Assembly (NCBI GenBank): GCA_015654745.1
Contig: JAATGH010000231.1
Location: 1 to 56,928 of the forward strand
Origin: Enterobacterales bacterium
GTDB taxonomy: Bacteria > Pseudomonadota > Gammaproteobacteria > Enterobacterales > Enterobacteriaceae
Direction of reading: 5' to 3'
Length of the DNA: 56,928 nt
Shown here: in pieces, positions 8,390-18,952 of the stretch
Position numbering within the stretch: position 1 is the stretch's first letter
Layout: each line of letters starts with the position of its first letter
The notes under the pieces: model-generated
Told to the model about the DNA's origin: nothing
Databases searched by the model: none
Seen by the model: the letters and a program-made list of their open reading frames with translations, nothing else
Translations under genes and position numbers: made by a program

Positions 8390-9319
8390 ATGAATCGTCG
8401 TCAGTTCCTTGTAGGTTCAACTGCGATAATGATGGCGCTGCAAACGCGCGCGGGTCTGGCCGGGAGTCCCGGATTGCCAGGGGAACATATTGATATTGCC
8501 TTATGGAACGACGTGCCTCCAGGCGGCGGTGGACCGTCCGGTAGCGAGATACTCTCGGCTAAAGGGGCGCTGAGCAACGTTACACGTCCGTCGCTAAGGG
8601 TGTTCGCCCCGGCGAAATCCAACGGGCGAGCGGTGCTGGTTGCCGCCGGTGGCGGCTATAAGCGGATAGAAATGGGGCAAGAAGCCTGGCCCGCCGCCGA
8701 CTGGCTCAGCGCGCTGGGGTATACGGCTTACGTGCTCAGTTACCGATTACCGGACGAAGGATGGCGGGATGGTAACCTGGTTTCGTTACAAGATGCCCAG
8801 CGCGCCCTACGCATCATCCGTAGCCGCGAAAAGCACGTCAGCGTACTGGGCTTTTCGGCCGGTGGACACCTTTTGGGAATGGCCGCCACCCGCACGGATT
8901 TCCATTCATATCCCGTTGCGGATGCGTTGGACCACACCCCGGCTTATGCCGATGGCGCCGCGTTAATCTATCCGGTTATCACGCTTGAGTCTCCCTATAC
9001 CCATACGTCTACTCATAAGCTGTTGGTCGGTCCCGATGCAACGGCCGCCGTGGATGCCCAATGGTCGGTACAAAATTTTGTTACCGCCACCACGCCACGG
9101 GTATTTCTGGTACAGGCTGAGGATGATCCCGTCTCCGACCCGCATAACACGTTAATCATGGCGGCGGCATGCCAGCGTGAACATGTGCCGGTGGAGATGC
9201 ATCGCTACTCCTCGGGAGGGCATGGTTTCGCTATGGGCAGACCCGGGACGCCCACCACCGAATGGCCTGCGCGTTATAAGCAATGGCTGGGCAGTGATAT
9301 CACCGCGATGGGGGGTTAA
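8390..9319 (+). CDS. Tat-exported alpha/beta hydrolase, acetylesterase-like
   Basis: A 309-residue serine hydrolase of the BD-FAE/esterase-lipase fold. The N-terminus MNRRQFLVGSTAIMMALQTRA is a twin-arginine signal, so export of the folded enzyme is likely. The catalytic triad is Ser156 in GFSAGG, Asp246 in QAEDDPVSD and His278 in SSGGHGF. The oxyanion-hole stretch VAAGGGYKRIEMGQEAWP resembles the HGGG-type region of the family. Relatives deacetylate xylan, pectin or other plant glycans, but the substrate cannot be read here. AGGGAG lies about nine bases before the ATG. It is independent of the cyclase (112-bp gap) and convergent with the LysR gene. Confidence 0.8.
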   Translation: MNRRQFLVGSTAIMMALQTRAGLAGSPGLPGEHIDIALWNDVPPGGGGPSGSEILSAKGALSNVTRPSLRVFAPAKSNGRAVLVAAGGGYKRIEMGQEAWPAADWLSALGYTAYVLSYRLPDEGWRDGNLVSLQDAQRALRIIRSREKHVSVLGFSAGGHLLGMAATRTDFHSYPVADALDHTPAYADGAALIYPVITLESPYTHTSTHKLLVGPDATAAVDAQWSVQNFVTATTPRVFLVQAEDDPVSDPHNTLIMAAACQREHVPVEMHRYSSGGHGFAMGRPGTPTTEWPARYKQWLGSDITAMGG

Positions 9320-9374
9320 AATTAGCAGTGATGATGGGTAGGTCGGGACATCATATGCCAGCGCATATTTATTC

Positions 9375-10313
<939 letters not shown>

Positions 10314-10469
10314 CTATTTATGATTAGGGCTCATATGCCTTTGCGATTTTATCCCCTGATGCTTTTCCGCGGCATTACGCCAGGAAGAAAACCTTATAAC
10401 ATCCGCACCAGGGCGATTTCATTTGCCGAATCCTTTGCCAGCGTAGTAGCGCGTGGCGATTGGTCACCT

Positions 10470-12350
10470 TTAGATCGGCACCTGACGGCTGATCTCCACC
10501 ACCTGATCGCTGGGCAGGGAGTAGTAATCGGTAACATGCATACCATTGCGCACCATAAACGCAAAAATCAGACGCTGCCAGGCCGGTAGCCTATCCGCGT
10601 CCTCACGGCGGATGATGGTTTCATGACCTAAATAATAGGTTGCATTGTCCATGTTTGCCGCAGAGGTAAATAACTTATGATCGCGCAGCAGGGCGGGGAT
10701 ATTAGGGCGTTCCATAAATCCATAATGCGCGATGGCGCAGCGAAACCCCGGCGCCGGCTCGGTGATGACTATTCTGTCGGCCATCGCGACACGCGGTATA
10801 TTGTCAATATCGATATTCAGCGCCAGAATCTGGCTGTGAAGCGAACCATTGCGTTTAACATGCCACTTCATCACCGGCGGCGTGCCGCATTGTAATCGCG
10901 TTAAAAAGATGGCGGTGCCGGGCACGCGCGGAATGGATGTGGCATCAATTTCAGCCAGGAAATCCGCTACCGGCATCACCTTATCCCTCAGCGTGCGCGA
11001 CGCTGCGCCGACTCCCCGGTGCCAAATCAGCATGACGCCATAGACGACGATGGCAAGCACCAGCGGCACATAGCCACCTTCAAACACTTTGGCGAGGTTG
11101 GCAACCAGAAAGCTGAGATCGACAATGAAAAAGCCGCCGGCAACCACCAGGCTGGCGGGGATTCCCCAATGCCAGACCTCGCGCATAGAGATGAACAGCA
11201 GACCGGATGTCATTATCATGGTGAAGGACACCGCGATGCCATATGCACCGGCCAGGTTGTCCGACGATTTGAAAAATACCGCCAGGAATACCGTGGCGAA
11301 CATCAGCAACCAGTTGATGGCGCCGACATAGATTTGCCCATAGCTCTCCTCAGTCGTTTGTTTCACGCGTAGTCTTGGCAGCCAACCCAGCTGGATCGCC
11401 TGGCGGGTCATGGAGAACGCGCCGCTGATAATCGCTTGGCTGGCGATAATGGTGGCCAGGGTCGCCAATATCACCAGGGGAATCTGCATGATCGGCGGAC
11501 AAAGTCGGAAAAAGATATTTTGTGACGCATCCGCCCCGGACAAGATCAGCGCCGTTTGCCCGGCATAGTTCAGCAGCAGGCTGGGGAATACCAGGCCAAA
11601 CCACGCCACCCAAATTGGCCGTTTCCCAAAATGTCCCATATCGGCATACAGCGCTTCGGCGCCGGTGACGCAGAGAAAAACCCCGCCCAGCACCAGGAAA
11701 CTGGCCATGCCATTGGAGAATAGAAAACGTATGCCGTGTAGCGGATTGAGTCCCGCCAGGACGGCGGGATACTGGGCAATTCCCCAGATACCCAGTCCGG
11801 CGATAACGGCAAACCACAACGCCATGATTGGGCCGAATACTTTACCGATGCGCGCGGTGCCTAGCGGCTGTATGGCGAAGAGGGTAACCAGTATCACGAC
11901 GGTCGCGGGCAAAATATAGGGTTTGGTTTCCGGCAGGATCATGTTCAATCCTTCCAGTGCGGAAAGTACCGATATGGCGGGCGTAATGGCGCCGTCGCCA
12001 TAGATCAGGGCCGCGCCGAACAGCCCGGAGAATAGCACAATCGGTCGGGTGTGTTTTTTATTGACCAGTAGCGACATTAACGACAGGATTCCCCCCTCGC
12101 CATGGTTATCAATCCGCATGGCAAACAGGGCGTATTTCAGTGACGTAATGATGACTAGTGTCCAGAAAATCAAGGACAGCAGACCCAGCATTACCGCCGG
12201 AGACGGCCCCTCCCCCGATAAAAACAGTACCGTTTTGAGTGTGTATAGCGGGCTGGTGCCGATATCTCCGAATACGACCCCTAGCGCTCCGCCGGCCAAT
12301 ATCGTCAGGCTGAACGGTTTTTTGACTTGTGAAACATTGTCGGCGGACAT
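10470..12350 (-). CDS. kup: Low-affinity potassium transporter Kup
   Basis: Proton-coupled K+ uptake protein of the KUP/HAK/KT family. At 626 residues it matches the E. coli protein (about 622). It opens with LTILAGGALGVVFGDIGTSPLYTLK, the family signature at the first helix. It has about twelve transmembrane segments to residue 450 and a cytoplasmic C-terminal domain ending VVEISRQVPI. Kup matters mainly at low pH or under hyperosmotic stress. AGGAG seven bases before the ATG confirms the start. It is a single gene, divergent from the ABC transporter across 266 bp that is strongly A/T-rich in the middle. Confidence 0.95.
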   Translation of the reverse strand: MSADNVSQVKKPFSLTILAGGALGVVFGDIGTSPLYTLKTVLFLSGEGPSPAVMLGLLSLIFWTLVIITSLKYALFAMRIDNHGEGGILSLMSLLVNKKHTRPIVLFSGLFGAALIYGDGAITPAISVLSALEGLNMILPETKPYILPATVVILVTLFAIQPLGTARIGKVFGPIMALWFAVIAGLGIWGIAQYPAVLAGLNPLHGIRFLFSNGMASFLVLGGVFLCVTGAEALYADMGHFGKRPIWVAWFGLVFPSLLLNYAGQTALILSGADASQNIFFRLCPPIMQIPLVILATLATIIASQAIISGAFSMTRQAIQLGWLPRLRVKQTTEESYGQIYVGAINWLLMFATVFLAVFFKSSDNLAGAYGIAVSFTMIMTSGLLFISMREVWHWGIPASLVVAGGFFIVDLSFLVANLAKVFEGGYVPLVLAIVVYGVMLIWHRGVGAASRTLRDKVMPVADFLAEIDATSIPRVPGTAIFLTRLQCGTPPVMKWHVKRNGSLHSQILALNIDIDNIPRVAMADRIVITEPAPGFRCAIAHYGFMERPNIPALLRDHKLFTSAANMDNATYYLGHETIIRREDADRLPAWQRLIFAFMVRNGMHVTDYYSLPSDQVVEISRQVPI

Positions 12351-12616
12351 CGCGTACTCCTGTTAAAAATTCCGTTTAAGGCTCTTATCGATTGATTGGC
12401 CGTGCTTTTTTCTTTGTCATGGACCGTCAGTTATACTCTGAATAGGGCAATAAAGGGCGTAGAGTGCATTCAAATTAGATTTATTAATTATAAAATAAAT
12501 AAATACCATAAAGAGACGATGCGTTTAATATCCCGGTCTTATGATAGCCGTATATTCACGCGGTGAAACCCTGTGGCGCAGGTCACTATGCTGTTTGGTG
12601 GTCAAGGAGAGGCTAA

Positions 12617-14356
12617 ATGAACTTCAGATTCAATATTAACGCCGCCAACTGGCGTCTATTGCCAAACGGTTGGGACGTTATCGCCTTTCCGCTGATTATT
12701 TGCCTGATCGCCATGATCGCCGTTGGCTTCCACCAAACCATGATGCCGATAGCCAGCCTCAAAACTCAGGCCATTTCCCTCGATCCGGCCAACCTGCCGG
12801 AATATGCCATGAGAACCACGCTGCGCATGCTCGCCGCCATGCTGGTATCACTGGTATTCACGCTGGTTTACGGCTCGCTGGCCGCCAAAAGCCGCCGGGC
12901 GGAAAAAGTGTTGGTGCCGATGCTGGATATCCTGCAATCGGTGCCGGTACTTGGCTATATCTCGTTTACCGTGACGTTTTTTATCGCCTTGTTCCCCGGC
13001 CGGGTACTGGGGGTGGAATTGGCGGCTATCTTTGCCTTGTTCACCAGCCAGGCCTGGAATATGACGTTCAGTTTTTATCAGTCGCTGCGCACCGTGCCGC
13101 GTGATTTGGTGGAAGTATCCCGCGGATTTCATCTAAGCCCCTGGCAGCGTTTTTGGAAGCTTGATGTTCCCTTTTCCATGCCCGGGCTGATTTGGAACAT
13201 GATGATGTCCATGTCCGGCGGCTGGTTTTTTATCGTGGCGTCGGAAGCCATCACCGTCGGCAATAACTCATTTACGCTGCCGGGTATTGGCGCCTATCTC
13301 GCCCAAGCGATCCTGGGGGAGAATCTGGCTGCCGTCGGCTGGGTATTGCTGACCATGGCCGTGGTTATTCTGGCCTATGATCAATTGCTTTTCCGTCCGC
13401 TGGTGGCCTGGGCGGATAAGTTTCGCATGGAAACCACGCGCTCGGACAGCGCGCCGACCTCATGGGTGCTGAATCTCATGCGGCGCACTCGCCTGATTCA
13501 TCAGCTTTTGGCGCCGCTCGGCGTGTTGATCGCCGTGGCTGCGCGTATCCCGTTACATGCCCCCGAGTTTAATTGGCCTCGTCCCCGGCGATTGCCGCGG
13601 GAAAAGCTTTCGCGTCTGGGCGATATCATTTGCGTAGCCTTGGCCATTGTGGTGACGTTGTATGTGGTTTACCGAGTGGTCATGTATGCCCAAGCCGGGG
13701 TCACGCTGGCCGAGGTTCGGCATGTGCTGCTGCTGGGGGGAATTACCCTGCTGCGGGTGAGTGTACTGATTTTGATCTCCTCGCTGATTTGGGTGCCGCT
13801 TGGCGTAATGATCGGCCTACGTCCGGCGCTGGCCGGCAAAATTCAGCCCATCGCGCAGTTCCTGGCGGCGTTTCCCGCAAATTTGCTGTTCCCGGCGTTT
13901 GTGATAACCATCGTGCATTTCCACCTTAACCCGGATATTTGGCTGTCCCCGCTGATTGTTCTGGGCACCCAGTGGTACATTCTGTTCAACGTGATTGCCG
14001 GTACCACGGCGTTCCCCAACGATTACCGCGAGGCGGCGGCCAATTTTCATATTCACGGCTGGCAGTGGTGGCGCCAGGTTATGTTGCCGGCCATCTTTCC
14101 CTATTATATCACTGGGGCGATCACGGCATCCGGCGGCGCATGGAACGCCAGCATCGTGGCGGAGTTCGTCCAATGGGGCAGCACAAAGGTGACCGCCCAC
14201 GGACTGGGCGCCTATATCGCTGAAAATACCGCCGCGGGAGATTTTCCCAAAATTATCCTGGGCATCGCGGTGATGTCGTTGTTCGTGACGTTATTTAACC
14301 GCCTGCTGTGGCGGCCCATGTACGCTTATGCTGAATCCAGATTTCGCGCCGATTAG
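12617..14356 (+). CDS. ABC transporter permease, two fused permease domains (NitT/TauT type)
   Basis: A 579-residue inner membrane protein made of two homologous binding-protein-dependent permease units (about residues 60-265 and 340-575). Each ends with an EAA-type loop: LVEVSRGFHLSPWQRFWKLD in the first, YREAAANFHIHGWQWWRQV in the second. The fold resembles SsuC/TauC-type importers, but duplicated in one chain. It is preceded by AAGGAGAG ten bases before the ATG. The ATPase gene follows 13 bp later. No periplasmic binding-protein gene is adjacent on either side, so the substrate (nitrate, sulfonate, bicarbonate or other anion) cannot be named. Confidence 0.85.
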   Translation: MNFRFNINAANWRLLPNGWDVIAFPLIICLIAMIAVGFHQTMMPIASLKTQAISLDPANLPEYAMRTTLRMLAAMLVSLVFTLVYGSLAAKSRRAEKVLVPMLDILQSVPVLGYISFTVTFFIALFPGRVLGVELAAIFALFTSQAWNMTFSFYQSLRTVPRDLVEVSRGFHLSPWQRFWKLDVPFSMPGLIWNMMMSMSGGWFFIVASEAITVGNNSFTLPGIGAYLAQAILGENLAAVGWVLLTMAVVILAYDQLLFRPLVAWADKFRMETTRSDSAPTSWVLNLMRRTRLIHQLLAPLGVLIAVAARIPLHAPEFNWPRPRRLPREKLSRLGDIICVALAIVVTLYVVYRVVMYAQAGVTLAEVRHVLLLGGITLLRVSVLILISSLIWVPLGVMIGLRPALAGKIQPIAQFLAAFPANLLFPAFVITIVHFHLNPDIWLSPLIVLGTQWYILFNVIAGTTAFPNDYREAAANFHIHGWQWWRQVMLPAIFPYYITGAITASGGAWNASIVAEFVQWGSTKVTAHGLGAYIAENTAAGDFPKIILGIAVMSLFVTLFNRLLWRPMYAYAESRFRAD

Positions 14357-14369
14357 AGGATCACACCCG

Positions 14370-15707
14370 ATGCAAGACAGTAAATTTGCCCCGTTTATCG
14401 GGGCGGGTCCTAACGTGGCGCCCGGTGGCAACGTTATTTTATCGGTAAAGAAGGTCAGTCATGGTTTTAATAAAACCCATGGTGAATTGCTGATTCTGGA
14501 TGATGTAAACCTGACGTTGGGCGCAGGTGAGATTGTCGGGTTATTGGGCCGTTCCGGTTCGGGAAAATCTACGCTGCTGCGGATTATTGCCGGGTTGATT
14601 ACGCCTAGCGCCGGAGAGGTCGACTATCTTGATAAGCCGTTGGACGGCCCGGCCAAAGGGATCGCCATGGTTTTTCAAACCTTTGCCCTGTTTCCTTGGC
14701 TGACGGTATTACAGAACGTTGAGGCTGGCCTGGAAGCGTTGGGGGTCGCCGCGGCGGAACGTCGAAAGCGCGCGCTGGCGGCTATTGATCTTATCGGGTT
14801 GGACGGTTTTGAGAACGCTTATCCACGCGAGCTGTCCGGCGGCATGCGCCAACGGGTAGGTTTTGCCCGGGCGCTGGTGGTCGATCCCACACTGTTGCTG
14901 ATGGATGAGCCGTTCTCCGCGCTTGATGTGCTGACGGCGGAAACCCTGCGTACCGATCTATTGGATTTGTGGAGCCAGGGGCGGATGCCGATCAAGTCGG
15001 TGCTGATTGTGACGCATAATATCGAGGAAGCAGTATTCATGTGCGACCGTATTTTGGTGCTTTCCTCCAATCCTGGGCGGGTGGTAGCCGAGATCAAGGT
15101 GCCGTTCAAGCATCCGCGTAACCGTCTTGATCCGGTATTCCGCCGGCTGGTCGATGATGTCTACGCCAAAATGACGGCGCGACCGGCGGGTGATACGGTA
15201 AAAAAAGGCCTGGTGCTGGGTACCCGGCTGCCCCATGTTTCCACCAATTTGATTGCCGGCCTAATAGAAACGCTGGCCGGCGCGCCGTACCATGGCCGCG
15301 CCGATATGCCGGACATCGCCCATTCACTGCATCTGGAAGTCGATGACCTGTTTCCTATAGCCGAAGTATTGCAGTTCCTTGGTTTTGCCGATGTACGTGA
15401 AGGGGACATTTTTTTGACGCCGCAGGCGCGGGTATTTGCCGAGTCCGATACCCAACCGCGCAAGGTGATGTTCGCCGAGCATCTGCTGCTGTATGTGCCG
15501 TTGGCCGCGCTGATTAAAACGGTGCTTGACGAGCGTCCCGGCCATCGTGCGCCACGGTTGAGATTCGAGCAGGAACTGGAGGATTCCTTATCCGATGGTG
15601 CCGCCAAGGAAACGCTGGATACGGTGATCAACTGGGGCCGTTATGCCGAAATTTTTTCTTATAACGACCAGACGGAATTCTTCAGTTTGGAAGATGTGGA
15701 GTTTTGA
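14370..15707 (+). CDS. ABC transporter ATP-binding protein with C-terminal AAA-associated domain
   Basis: The 445-residue partner of the fused permease. Walker A GRSGSGKST is at residues 60-68, the Q-loop Gln is residue 103, the signature LSGGMRQR starts at 155 and Walker B LLLMDEP is at 175-181, with an H-loop in VTHNIEEAV. After about residue 285 a further 160 residues form a helical winged-helix-like domain (HVSTNLIAGLIETLAG..., DDLFPIAEVLQFLGF, then DVREGDIFLT) that I recognise as the AAA-associated C-terminal domain of nitrate/sulfonate-type ATPases. The longer frame from 14328 overlaps the permease; ATG 14370 has GAGG upstream and starts just after the permease stop, so I prefer it. Confidence 0.88.
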   Translation: MQDSKFAPFIGAGPNVAPGGNVILSVKKVSHGFNKTHGELLILDDVNLTLGAGEIVGLLGRSGSGKSTLLRIIAGLITPSAGEVDYLDKPLDGPAKGIAMVFQTFALFPWLTVLQNVEAGLEALGVAAAERRKRALAAIDLIGLDGFENAYPRELSGGMRQRVGFARALVVDPTLLLMDEPFSALDVLTAETLRTDLLDLWSQGRMPIKSVLIVTHNIEEAVFMCDRILVLSSNPGRVVAEIKVPFKHPRNRLDPVFRRLVDDVYAKMTARPAGDTVKKGLVLGTRLPHVSTNLIAGLIETLAGAPYHGRADMPDIAHSLHLEVDDLFPIAEVLQFLGFADVREGDIFLTPQARVFAESDTQPRKVMFAEHLLLYVPLAALIKTVLDERPGHRAPRLRFEQELEDSLSDGAAKETLDTVINWGRYAEIFSYNDQTEFFSLEDVEF

Positions 15708-15984
15708 TCTACATGAGGTCCGGTTATTGGTGATGGGGAAAACCGCTAAACCGGAAATCGGATTCATGACCCTAAATATAGGGACTGTGGGCAGACCCGA
15801 CGGGATCGGTGGGTAGCGCCGCCTGCGCGAATAATGTGGTTCGCATGACGGTTTACCCGATCAGCAGGACGATCGGCGAGACGGCCATTAGATACAACGC
15901 GGAACCGGCTGGCCAAAAAATGTTGAGTACCTGCCGACGGATTGGGGTGACAGGTACTTGAACGACGGACCGACGAGGACGGGA

Positions 15985-16503
15985 TTAAGCGCGTTCGATC
16001 TGACCGGTAAAGCGATTACGCAGATCGCGACGGACAAGTTCGGCTACCCAGAAACAGAACATATGGCCGGTAATTTCCGAGAAATGTTCCGCCAGCGGCT
16101 GGTCCCATGGAGCGGGTACGGTACCGAACAAAGGTAATATAACCACATGAAAGGCAAACCAGACCACCAGTCCGTATATTGCTCCTTGCCATAGTTTTAC
16201 GCCCGGTTTGAATTCGGCGATGATGCAATACAACATGGCGAAGGTAATCGAAAAGCCAAAATGCATAATAAAGCTGATGATGGGGCGGGGGCTACCATTA
16301 TACAAATAGGTCATGTGGGTAAAATCAAATGAAAAACCGAGTTGTTGCAGTATTTCCTGCGGGGGATTAATCAGGTCCCGTGCCGCAGTGCGCGGTGGAA
16401 AGGGTATTTCCCAACCGAACATAGTGATGGCGCAAATTACGCCGGCAATCAGGCCAAGCAATATGGCGAGGATGAGTTTATCCTTTGCGGTTTGGTACTT
16501 CAT
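15985..16503 (-). CDS. YagU-family (DUF1440) inner membrane protein
   Basis: A 172-residue protein with about four transmembrane segments. The opening LAILLGLIAGVICAITMFGWEIPFPPRT, the middle KLWQGAIYGLVVWFAFHVVILPLFG and the ending SEITGHMFCFWVAELVRRDLRNR follow E. coli YagU closely. YagU has been linked to acid resistance, but its biochemical role is unknown. Single gene on the minus strand. The frame stays open for 44 codons after the TAA, which I take to be chance. Confidence 0.8.
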   Translation of the reverse strand: MKYQTAKDKLILAILLGLIAGVICAITMFGWEIPFPPRTAARDLINPPQEILQQLGFSFDFTHMTYLYNGSPRPIISFIMHFGFSITFAMLYCIIAEFKPGVKLWQGAIYGLVVWFAFHVVILPLFGTVPAPWDQPLAEHFSEITGHMFCFWVAELVRRDLRNRFTGQIERA

Positions 16504-16586
16504 TATAGCTATTCCTTATAGAGCTATCGATGAGATCGGTCCGGCCCTATTAGTCTACCTCGCTTCGGTCATATCGGAAATACTTT

Positions 16587-16629
16587 AGCTGAAAGGATTC
16601 AGCTATTTTTAGTAACCAATTACTAAAAA
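16587..16629. terminator. Two adjacent inverted repeats between yagU-like gene and lipoprotein gene
   Basis: AGCTGAA-AGGA-TTCAGCT (16587-16604) is a seven-pair hairpin followed on the plus strand by ATTTTT. TTTTTAGTAA-CCAA-TTACTAAAAA (16606-16629) is a perfect ten-pair palindrome six bases after the lipoprotein stop. Together they are a likely transcription end for the lipoprotein/bcsEFG transcript, although the second stem is A/T-rich and atypical. Confidence 0.45.
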
Positions 16630-16634
16630 TGCGG

Positions 16635-17069
16635 CTACGGACAGGTATAGCTGGTCCATTGATTCTGCGGCGCATTGATAATGCTGAATTGATTATCAGA
16701 CAATCGTTGAGCTAAAAAACCTTCTGGCGTGACCGCGGAGGGTACATATTTTGTGCGATCGGTGGTAAATAACGTTCCGCTATCCACTTCCCCTTCGGGC
16801 TGGGTGATGGTGAACGAGGTAAATTTATCGATAATCAGCGCTTGAGTCGTGCCTAATGGCTGCCCTGCCAGGCTGCGTACTTTCCCTTCGCACGCTTTAC
16901 CTTGGTAGGAAGAAGAGCAAGCGGTAATCATCAGCGCGCCAGTCAAGAGCAGTATCTTTCCCCATTGAGGCTGCAGAGGCATGTTGACCTTGATTTCACC
17001 CAAAGGCCCGCTTGTTTTTTCCCTTGATGGTACGGCCAACGCAGTAGCAACGCTTGGAAATTCACTCAT
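16635..17069 (-). CDS. Small lipoprotein downstream of bcsG, unknown function
   Basis: Either 144 residues (ATG at 17069, preceded by GGAGGG) or 115 residues (ATG at 16982, preceded by AAGG). The second start puts a normal signal peptide, KILLLTGALMITAC, right at the N-terminus; Cys in LMITAC is the lipidation site. The mature part (about 94 residues) is polar, with one further cysteine near the start (GKACEGKV) and one at the very C-terminus (YTCP) that could form a disulfide. The residues after the lipidated Cys are SSS, which favours the outer membrane. It follows bcsG by 66 bp on the same strand. I do not recognise the family. A role in the cellulose envelope complex is possible from position only. 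Confidence 0.6.
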   Translation of the reverse strand: MSEFPSVATALAVPSREKTSGPLGEIKVNMPLQPQWGKILLLTGALMITACSSSYQGKACEGKVRSLAGQPLGTTQALIIDKFTSFTITQPEGEVDSGTLFTTDRTKYVPSAVTPEGFLAQRLSDNQFSIINAPQNQWTSYTCP

Positions 17070-17135
17070 AAACCCTCCGCTGTTTGGCAGATTATAGCTG
17101 GGTTTTGGGCGAAGCTAATAATATGGCCGTGCTGG

Positions 17136-18761
17136 TTATTGCGGATAGGGTACCCAGCCGCCGCCATCCAGTTGAATATAGGGTTTGCCTTGATAATCCG
17201 CCACCACCGCCGCATCGTTCTCGGACACCATGGCCGTCTGTGGCAAATCATGGGTAAGGGCGGTCCAGTCAATCTGCGCCGCATTGAACATTTTGCCGTC
17301 CACCAGGCGGGAAACCAGCTCGGACAGCGCCAGATAGCTGGTAGGCGTCGTTATGCGCAGCGAAGGCTGCTGGTGGGGGGCCTTGATACCAATGAATTTA
17401 ATGCCCATGGGCACATGGGTAATGTCGGGGCTGGGAATATCGCGCAGGCCGGCCATTTGCATCTTATCCCCTACCAACGCGGCGCCATGTTCCGGCACAA
17501 CGATCACCACGACCCGGCGGCCGGATTTCTCAAGCTGGGTGAAGAAGGCATCAAGCTGATTAAACAGGGTGGTGGCGCGTTCGGCATAGTCCGCTGACGT
17601 ATGGGCACCGTTGTAACGGGTTCCGTCATGCAGCGGGATAAGATTAAAAAAGGTGGCGCTGCGGGTGACTTTATCGGCATTGAGCTGGGATAGCCAGCGA
17701 TCGAGCAACGGCGCGGTATCATAAATCGGTTCCCCGTCAAAAGACGTCAACGCATGACTAATACCCGCGAAGGACATGAGGGGGGCCTGAATATTCGCGT
17801 CCTCCCGCAGATTCTTCAAAAAGTTACCGAATAAGCCGGCATGATCGAGCATTAATTGCGTTTTGAACCCCAACTGCGCCAAATTATCGAATAAATAGCA
17901 TTGGCGATTGGCGGGTGAATAGAGATCTTTATGTTTTTCCTGCCCACAGCTGGCGCGCATCAGACGAATCGATGCCGGGCCGCTATAGGCGGTGGCAGAG
18001 TTGAAATTGTCGAAAATTATATCGAATTTACCCCATAGCGGGGAATTCTTTAATTGAGCGGCCGTCAGGTCGGACCAGGAAAGTGAACAAATTTGAATCA
18101 CCAGCAGATCGAAGGGTTGGGCATCCTCGGGCAGCGTTTGCGGATAGGAAGTCACTCTTTGACTTTCCTGTTGGTAGAACTGGTTAAGATAGGCGCTGAT
18201 ATTCGTACTGGTGGGCTGCGCGGCGGTTGCCTGCTGCGCGGCAACCGCGCCGGGGGCAACGTTTGCCATCTCGTTGGCTGGCGCCGTTCGCGCAAAATCA
18301 AACATTGGCTTGCCAAGCAACATAATATTCAGGCCGATCAGTATCGCCATGGTGAAAACGGTGATCCGCAGCCATTGTGCCAGAAATAGGTAAGCCACCA
18401 GTAGGACAAAAGCCGCGCCGACCCATTGCCAGTTAATAAAGCGATTGAGCAGCTCCAGCACATAACCCGCGCTGAAATCGTTGACCTGCGAGCCTAATGC
18501 GCGAATGGACGTCAGGCCGGGCAGCCATGTATCATCATAAAAAACGACAAAACCTATGGGTAAGGCAATGATATTTCGCCAGCGGTGCAGGCGTGCCGAC
18601 GCGAGCGGAAACAGCAGGAATGAAGCAAAAATCAGATTATTCAGCGCATGGAAATTAAGATATCCCAACCATAGCAACGTAAATTTCAGTAGATAATAGT
18701 AATTCCAGGCGCCAAGGCCCCGCCAGTAGTGCCATAACTCGCTTTTATTGTTTTTATTCAT
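17136..18761 (-). CDS. bcsG: Cellulose phosphoethanolamine transferase BcsG
   Basis: Inner membrane enzyme that transfers phosphoethanolamine from phosphatidylethanolamine to cellulose. The 541-residue protein has four or five N-terminal transmembrane segments (residues 25-150), a Ser/Thr/Ala-rich linker and a periplasmic alkaline-phosphatase-like domain. The probable nucleophile is Ser260 in ATAYSGPASIRLMRASCGQ, and a metal site is suggested by Cys225 (IQICSLSW) and Glu-His in VVPEHGAAL. E. coli BcsG is about 559 residues. Its start overlaps the bcsF stop by four bases (ATGA), so translation is coupled. Confidence 0.95.
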   Translation of the reverse strand: MNKNNKSELWHYWRGLGAWNYYYLLKFTLLWLGYLNFHALNNLIFASFLLFPLASARLHRWRNIIALPIGFVVFYDDTWLPGLTSIRALGSQVNDFSAGYVLELLNRFINWQWVGAAFVLLVAYLFLAQWLRITVFTMAILIGLNIMLLGKPMFDFARTAPANEMANVAPGAVAAQQATAAQPTSTNISAYLNQFYQQESQRVTSYPQTLPEDAQPFDLLVIQICSLSWSDLTAAQLKNSPLWGKFDIIFDNFNSATAYSGPASIRLMRASCGQEKHKDLYSPANRQCYLFDNLAQLGFKTQLMLDHAGLFGNFLKNLREDANIQAPLMSFAGISHALTSFDGEPIYDTAPLLDRWLSQLNADKVTRSATFFNLIPLHDGTRYNGAHTSADYAERATTLFNQLDAFFTQLEKSGRRVVVIVVPEHGAALVGDKMQMAGLRDIPSPDITHVPMGIKFIGIKAPHQQPSLRITTPTSYLALSELVSRLVDGKMFNAAQIDWTALTHDLPQTAMVSENDAAVVADYQGKPYIQLDGGGWVPYPQ

Positions 18762-18952
18762 GAGCTTTTCTTTTTGTTCACCACATCGTCTTCACGCTTC
18801 CAAATACCTGCTGATTTAAGGTGTCGCGGCGAAAGTAGCCATGCCTGCAGGGTGGGTATCCAATACGGAAATCTACGATGAAGATAATAGCCCGACGGAA
18901 AAAATATCACCGCGCACAATAGCACCAGCTGTTCGATATCATCAATATTCAT
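18758..18952 (-). CDS. bcsF: Cellulose biosynthesis protein BcsF
   Basis: A 64-residue single-span membrane protein (E. coli 63). It begins MNIDDIEQLVLLCAVIFFPSGYYLHRR, parallel to E. coli BcsF, then a basic cytosolic tail. BcsF works with BcsE to recruit and regulate BcsG at the inner membrane. It overlaps bcsE by four bases upstream and bcsG by four bases downstream; AAGG lies six bases before the ATG inside bcsE. Confidence 0.92.
   Translation of the reverse strand: MNIDDIEQLVLLCAVIFFPSGYYLHRRFPYWIPTLQAWLLSPRHLKSAGIWKREDDVVNKKKSS

Noticed and set aside
15853-15984. 44 in-frame codons after the YagU-like stop, with a hydrophobic stretch
   Set aside because: YagU-like proteins end where this one does, and the extension has no start codon or ribosome site, so read-through or a separate small gene is not supported.
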